Below are positions 60,213 to 64,000 of a stretch of DNA of 64,000 bases, in pieces; the stretch's first letter is position 1, and each line of letters starts with the position of its first letter. The stretch is from Trichinella spiralis (Eukaryota > Nematoda > Enoplea > Trichinellida > Trichinellidae), in contig CM012953.1 of assembly GCA_000181795.3 (NCBI GenBank), positions 14,892,781 through 14,956,780 of the forward strand, written 5' to 3'. A program made the translations under genes and the position numbers. The notes beneath the pieces are model-generated. The model did no database searches, had not been told where the DNA came from, and was given only the letters and a program-made list of their open reading frames with translations.

Positions 60213-63188
60213 ATGAGTAGCGCCGAATCGAAAATTGAATCGCACAAAAATTTATCGAAATTGTCTCGGGGAGAAGTTAAATGTGAAACAGAATGTCGAC
60301 TAGAACAATGCTATTATAAATTGACGTTGGATTTTCACAAATTTACTTGCGATGAGATCGACGCGCATACGATTGGCGCAGTCGGTTGCGATACTGTTGA
60401 AGAATTGTCGCTCGGTCTTTTGTTTGGTATATTGATCGAACCGGATCGTGCGGTTGGTTATTTTCGTAATTTGATCACCCTCAATCAAGATGGTATGCCC
60501 TGCGTTATCAATTCGTTGTTGCCGTTAATTGGCGAGACATTTAACAAATGCACTGAATCGGTTAGGAAGCAAATTGTTTGGTTGTTTCGAGAGCTTGCAA
60601 AAATGAATTGCCAAGGAGCGGACACTGTTTGTCAGCTTTTGTTGCGCCAATGCAGTACCGGTGATTTGAGTTGCAAAAATGTGTGGCTAGCTGAATCGCT
60701 TGTTGACGTTTTTACGGCACAATTTTCCTGGCTGGAGAAGAATCCCTCAGTGATTGGATTTGTAATATACAAATTTCTCCGTCTGATCCGGGATCACCAG
60801 GCGGATGCGCATCGCGCATTGCTCGAAAAAGAGACCAACCTCTGCGTGAAGTTGCTTCGTGATCACATGCTTCAGTGCGCGGTCGTTGGTCGTGATTTGG
60901 TTCGTCTTTTGATTTCGGTCGGTGGTTTTGCACCATTCAAGTTGATTTTTCAAGAAATGATAACAAATCCAAGTTGTTTCGGTAGTTCGTTTGGCGGCTT
61001 GCAGCAGCTTCTTCAACAACGCACGTCGCGTCGCTTTCACGCCAGTTTGATAACTTGTGATTTGGAGAACAAATTGAAATTAATGCTCAGCCAAGTTCGA
61101 ATGAATGACTGCCAACAATTTCTTCCCTGGTTGGATGCTCATTATTTCGCAAAGCCCGAACAAGCATCCCTGAGGCAGGACGTGATTCGATTCATCTGCA
61201 CATGCATCTATCCAACTAACGAAGTGATCAATTCGACAATAATCCAGCGATGGTATTTCATTTCTCAGTTGATATCCACATGCCCGGTTCCATTGGAAAC
61301 GATATTCTGCAAATTAGCATTGTATTACGATTGGCTGTTTTTCAATCCCGATTCGGAAAGCGTGATGCTGTTGGAGCCGGCGATTTTGATGGCGCGCAAC
61401 TTTCTCCCCTCACAACCTGAACAAGCGTTCAGCATTTTGGAATTTCTCGCTCTCACTGCGTACGAATTTTACCCGCCCATGCGGGATCAGATGCTCGCCT
61501 GTGTTCGCGGTTCGTTCAGAAAAATCCTTTCGGACAACGTGCTGCCGTCGATGGACGTGTTCTTTGCCTTGCCAAATTGGGATGAGAAAGCGAAACAGAA
61601 AGTGTGGAATATTTGTCACGACGACGACGACGACGACATCCCGACGTCGGTAAAATCACACAATACAGAAACCCAACTGACTGGTGTCGATGAACACGAC
61701 GGAATGGAGTCTACCGAAAGCAGCAAACAGTGCAGTTCGGAGGAGGACTGGGAAGCGGACAAGTTGAACCATCTGCTTGGTGAGCTGGATCCGAAATTGC
61801 GCGTTTGTGTGAAAAAGCTGAGCGAGGTGAAAAACGAAAGCAGCAGCTCTTGCAAAGCGATGGTCGACTTGTTGATGGCGATGTTCCAGTTGGAAAAATT
61901 CGACCAAGAGCAGGCGACTTCGCTGGCCGGATGTCTGTGTATGCTTTTCAAGATGTTTTTTGCTCATCGTCTGTTGCCGGATAATTTATCCAACTTTGAA
62001 CAGCAGCAGCTGTTGCAGCAACAGCATCAGCAGCAGCAAGATTGTTCGGATGATAATTTAAATGAACCGTTGTTCATGATTTTTCGCAATCTCTGTCTGA
62101 CACCCGAAGATGATCCGTCGAGAAAGCCGTTGCTGCTGCTGTTGGCCAAGATGTACGAAAAGCAGCAACGTCTGGGTTATTTCTTTTTGTACTTTCTCCA
62201 GTACAACGGTTCTACTATAAAAAGTAAAACCATGACTCCGTACAAGGATTTGGCGAAATTGGTCGGCAACAGTTTGGACGAGATGTTGGAGCAAGATTTG
62301 AAAATGTGCGCCCGGGACGATTACCGCCTGTTTTTCCTGCTGTTGCCGCACGTCTACAAAGCTTGTCCTGAAGTGTCGCTGCGGTCGACGGAAATTATCC
62401 ACCTCGTCGCCGCTTATTTCGACGGTGTCATATTGTACGATTTTTTGGTCCAAATGAACGAACTGGAGCTGCAACTGTTTCGCAAAGATACGTTCCCGTC
62501 GGTGCTTCAGGCGAGCCTCGAATGGTCGACCATGGAGCAGATGTGCTTTTGGAATCTGGTCAGCGCCGACGGGGTTCCAATCGAGTGGATTCAGCATACG
62601 ATACCGAAATTGGAATATCCCAAGCACGTCGAAGCGATGATCAACATCTGCTTGATGCTGGGCCAGCTGAAACGCGAGCCGGGCAAAGTGCTCGTGCGTC
62701 AACTGCTTTCGTCCACTGAGCATCGGTTCGCGGTGAACGGCTTGAAAAAGCTGATGGTCGAATATGAAAATCGCACCGCCGACCTGGTCGCCCAGATCTT
62801 GTGCAGCACGGTCGCCGATGCCGGCGCCAAGGCGAAACGTCACCAGCCCAAGGCCCCATCCCAGGAGCAAATTCTTGCCCATTTGGATCACTTCCGTTGC
62901 AGTACGAGCAGTTGCGATTCGTTTTTCTCCAAAGAGCCGATCCAAGCCGCATTGAACACCGTCAGGGCGCGTTGTTCGCAAGCGTTGAGGGCCCAGTTCA
63001 GCGATTTGTTCAGCATATCCGAAATTTTGGACAGCGTTCGAGACGGTCGATCGTTGCGCCGGCGTTCTGTCCCCGCATCCAGGGCTAAAGTGAACGACAG
63101 CAGCGACGACGATGCTGGATCTTATGTTTCGGCCAAAAATGCGAAAAAGCGTGCAAAACAGTCGATTGTCTTTTCTGATAGTGAATGA
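60213..63188 (+). CDS. INTS3: Integrator complex subunit 3
   Basis: 991 aa in one exon; human INTS3 is about 1040 aa. It is an alpha-helical subunit of Integrator, which cleaves snRNA and promoter-proximal transcripts; in the family it also forms the SOSS single-strand-DNA complex. Match blocks: VGYFRNLITLNQDGMPCVIN, KQIVWLFRELAKMNCQGADT, KNVWLAESLVDVFTAQFSWL, VVGRDLVRLLISVGGFAPF, LLQQRTSRRFHASLITCDLE, RQDVIRFICTCIYPTNEVIN, LALYYDWLFFNPDSESVMLL and EPAILMARNFLPS, then FYPPMRDQM. A low-complexity linker (DDDDDDIPTS, Ser-rich, then an acidic stretch) lies near 470-515, and a Gln run near 600. The C-terminal helical half (AKMYEKQQRLGYFFLYFLQY) and the Ser/Asp tail are also family-like. Confidence 0.96.
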   Translation: MSSAESKIESHKNLSKLSRGEVKCETECRLEQCYYKLTLDFHKFTCDEIDAHTIGAVGCDTVEELSLGLLFGILIEPDRAVGYFRNLITLNQDGMPCVINSLLPLIGETFNKCTESVRKQIVWLFRELAKMNCQGADTVCQLLLRQCSTGDLSCKNVWLAESLVDVFTAQFSWLEKNPSVIGFVIYKFLRLIRDHQADAHRALLEKETNLCVKLLRDHMLQCAVVGRDLVRLLISVGGFAPFKLIFQEMITNPSCFGSSFGGLQQLLQQRTSRRFHASLITCDLENKLKLMLSQVRMNDCQQFLPWLDAHYFAKPEQASLRQDVIRFICTCIYPTNEVINSTIIQRWYFISQLISTCPVPLETIFCKLALYYDWLFFNPDSESVMLLEPAILMARNFLPSQPEQAFSILEFLALTAYEFYPPMRDQMLACVRGSFRKILSDNVLPSMDVFFALPNWDEKAKQKVWNICHDDDDDDIPTSVKSHNTETQLTGVDEHDGMESTESSKQCSSEEDWEADKLNHLLGELDPKLRVCVKKLSEVKNESSSSCKAMVDLLMAMFQLEKFDQEQATSLAGCLCMLFKMFFAHRLLPDNLSNFEQQQLLQQQHQQQQDCSDDNLNEPLFMIFRNLCLTPEDDPSRKPLLLLLAKMYEKQQRLGYFFLYFLQYNGSTIKSKTMTPYKDLAKLVGNSLDEMLEQDLKMCARDDYRLFFLLLPHVYKACPEVSLRSTEIIHLVAAYFDGVILYDFLVQMNELELQLFRKDTFPSVLQASLEWSTMEQMCFWNLVSADGVPIEWIQHTIPKLEYPKHVEAMINICLMLGQLKREPGKVLVRQLLSSTEHRFAVNGLKKLMVEYENRTADLVAQILCSTVADAGAKAKRHQPKAPSQEQILAHLDHFRCSTSSCDSFFSKEPIQAALNTVRARCSQALRAQFSDLFSISEILDSVRDGRSLRRRSVPASRAKVNDSSDDDAGSYVSAKNAKKRAKQSIVFSDSE

Positions 63189-63920
63189 ATAATGGTGAAT
63201 TTCTTCTTTCACGTCTTCTCACCATTCTCTTCTTTTTTTTCTGCGCTTCTTATGCTTCTTAAATTCTCTTTTTATCTGTTCGTTTGAAATTTTGTTGTGG
63301 AAAGTTGAAAAGTAAGTTATATGAAAATGATTATTATATTAAATTCATAGAATATGTGTAAAAAGTTTATTCTACATGAAATAGTCTAGAAAAGAAAAAA
63401 AATGTCAAATGACATGACCATTTTCGAAAAAGTTGCAATTATTTGTTGAATTAATTCATTTATTGGAAAGCAATTCGATTGATATTGTTAACGATGCAGG
63501 CTGAGAAAATGTTAATGAAAAAAATGGATCTCCATTGACGATTTGATTTGTAATTTACCAATTGTATAAAAGCATCGGCAAAAGTTTTGCAAGTAGTATG
63601 TATGTATGATGTATGATCTATGATGATGTAGTTTTGATTCTACTGTAAACTGCTCAAAGTTTTGTACTGTAGACAATTTCACATTGAAAAATGTTCGAAT
63701 TGGTGATTTTGCAAAAAATTTCCATTTTTGGAATACTGTAAAAATGAGCTAAACAAAACTGTAATCGATCTTTTAAAGAGAAACAAAAATGCGCACTTTA
63801 AAGCTGGCGAACAAACAATTTTAAAGTAATTTGTTTAAAGTGAAAGTTATGCTGTTAGAAAATTGCAGTTTAATTGGGTATTCTGTTCATTTTTGAGCAC
63901 CTTGTTGTTTTCGGTGAAAA
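63189..63920. other. INTS3 3' UTR and spacer
   Basis: T-rich at first, then AT-rich. I see no clear AATAAA and no gene. Confidence 0.5.
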
Positions 63921-64000
63921 ATGTCTGGTAAAAGGCAATACGATGAAACAGTGTTCAGCAGAATCGAGCCGTCACCCAAATCGAAAAAAGAATCCAAAAA
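63921..64000 (+). CDS. start of a gene cut by the window end
   Basis: ATG at 63921 opens a frame that reaches the end of the window (26 codons): MSGKRQYDETVFSRIEPSPK then SKKESK. It is Lys/Ser/Pro-rich, as at the start of many nuclear proteins. Too little is present to name the family. An untranslated leader of AT-rich sequence precedes it. Confidence 0.5.
   Translation, partial: MSGKRQYDETVFSRIEPSPKSKKESK

Noticed and set aside
62058-63212. 384-codon minus-strand frame opposite INTS3
   Set aside because: Antisense shadow of INTS3, which is a clear family match.

Overview
This is animal nuclear DNA: spliced genes with GT-AG introns, AATAAA signals, tRNAs with eukaryotic internal promoters, and metazoan-only families (ARAP-type RhoGAP, Integrator subunit 3, myoinhibitory neuropeptide, Ig-EGF membrane protein). 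It is AT-rich, most introns are short (about 40-120 nt), intergenic stretches of 3-8 kb are empty, and homopeptide runs (N, Q, D) and microsatellites are common. A small invertebrate is implied. A nematode of the Trichinella/Trichuris side of the tree fits, but the window alone does not prove it and a mite or another small ecdysozoan is not excluded.

Layout. 1-4.0 kb: no complete gene, one orphan candidate exon. 4.0-9.0 kb (minus): a 20-exon PH-PH-RhoGAP-RA-PH gene of the ARAP type with no ArfGAP domain. 10.4-12.6 kb (plus): NSRP1, head-to-head with the previous gene. 13.2 kb: tRNA-His. 16.6 kb (plus): a small secreted precursor ending in a W(X6)W-Gly peptide, i.e. MIP/allatostatin-B type. 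17-25 kb: sparse, with two candidate small two-exon genes (20.0 kb plus, 22.0-22.4 kb minus) and a decayed TIR transposon with TA ends (23.9-24.5 kb). 25.1 kb: nuclear poly(A)-binding protein. 27.1 kb: GOT1. 28.7 kb: tRNA-Val. 30.3 kb: the last exon of an Ig-EGF-transmembrane protein. 31-37.5 kb: sparse. 38.0-40.1 kb: POT-family peptide transporter. 40.4-41.2 kb: a chaperonin-like relic and a fold-back element. 42.3-45.1 kb (minus): transportin. 45-49.4 kb: empty. 49.4-53.9 kb: an unrecognised 824-aa low-complexity protein. 55.1-57.1 kb: APC6/CDC16. 57.2-59.0 kb (minus): polyprenyl diphosphate synthase (PDSS1/COQ1), convergent with APC6. 60.2-63.2 kb: INTS3. 63.9 kb: first codons of a gene running off the window.

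The genes do not form one pathway; most are housekeeping (RNA processing: NSRP1, PABPN1, INTS3; nuclear import: transportin; cell cycle: APC6; Golgi traffic: GOT1; ubiquinone: PDSS1). The most interesting material is the neuropeptide precursor, the Ig-EGF membrane protein, the ArfGAP-less ARAP homologue, the two tiny spliced genes, and the contrast between long, intron-free, GC-richer ORFs (transporter, transportin, INTS3, nearly all of APC6) and intron-rich AT-rich neighbours. I found no CRISPR array or other prokaryote-type system.
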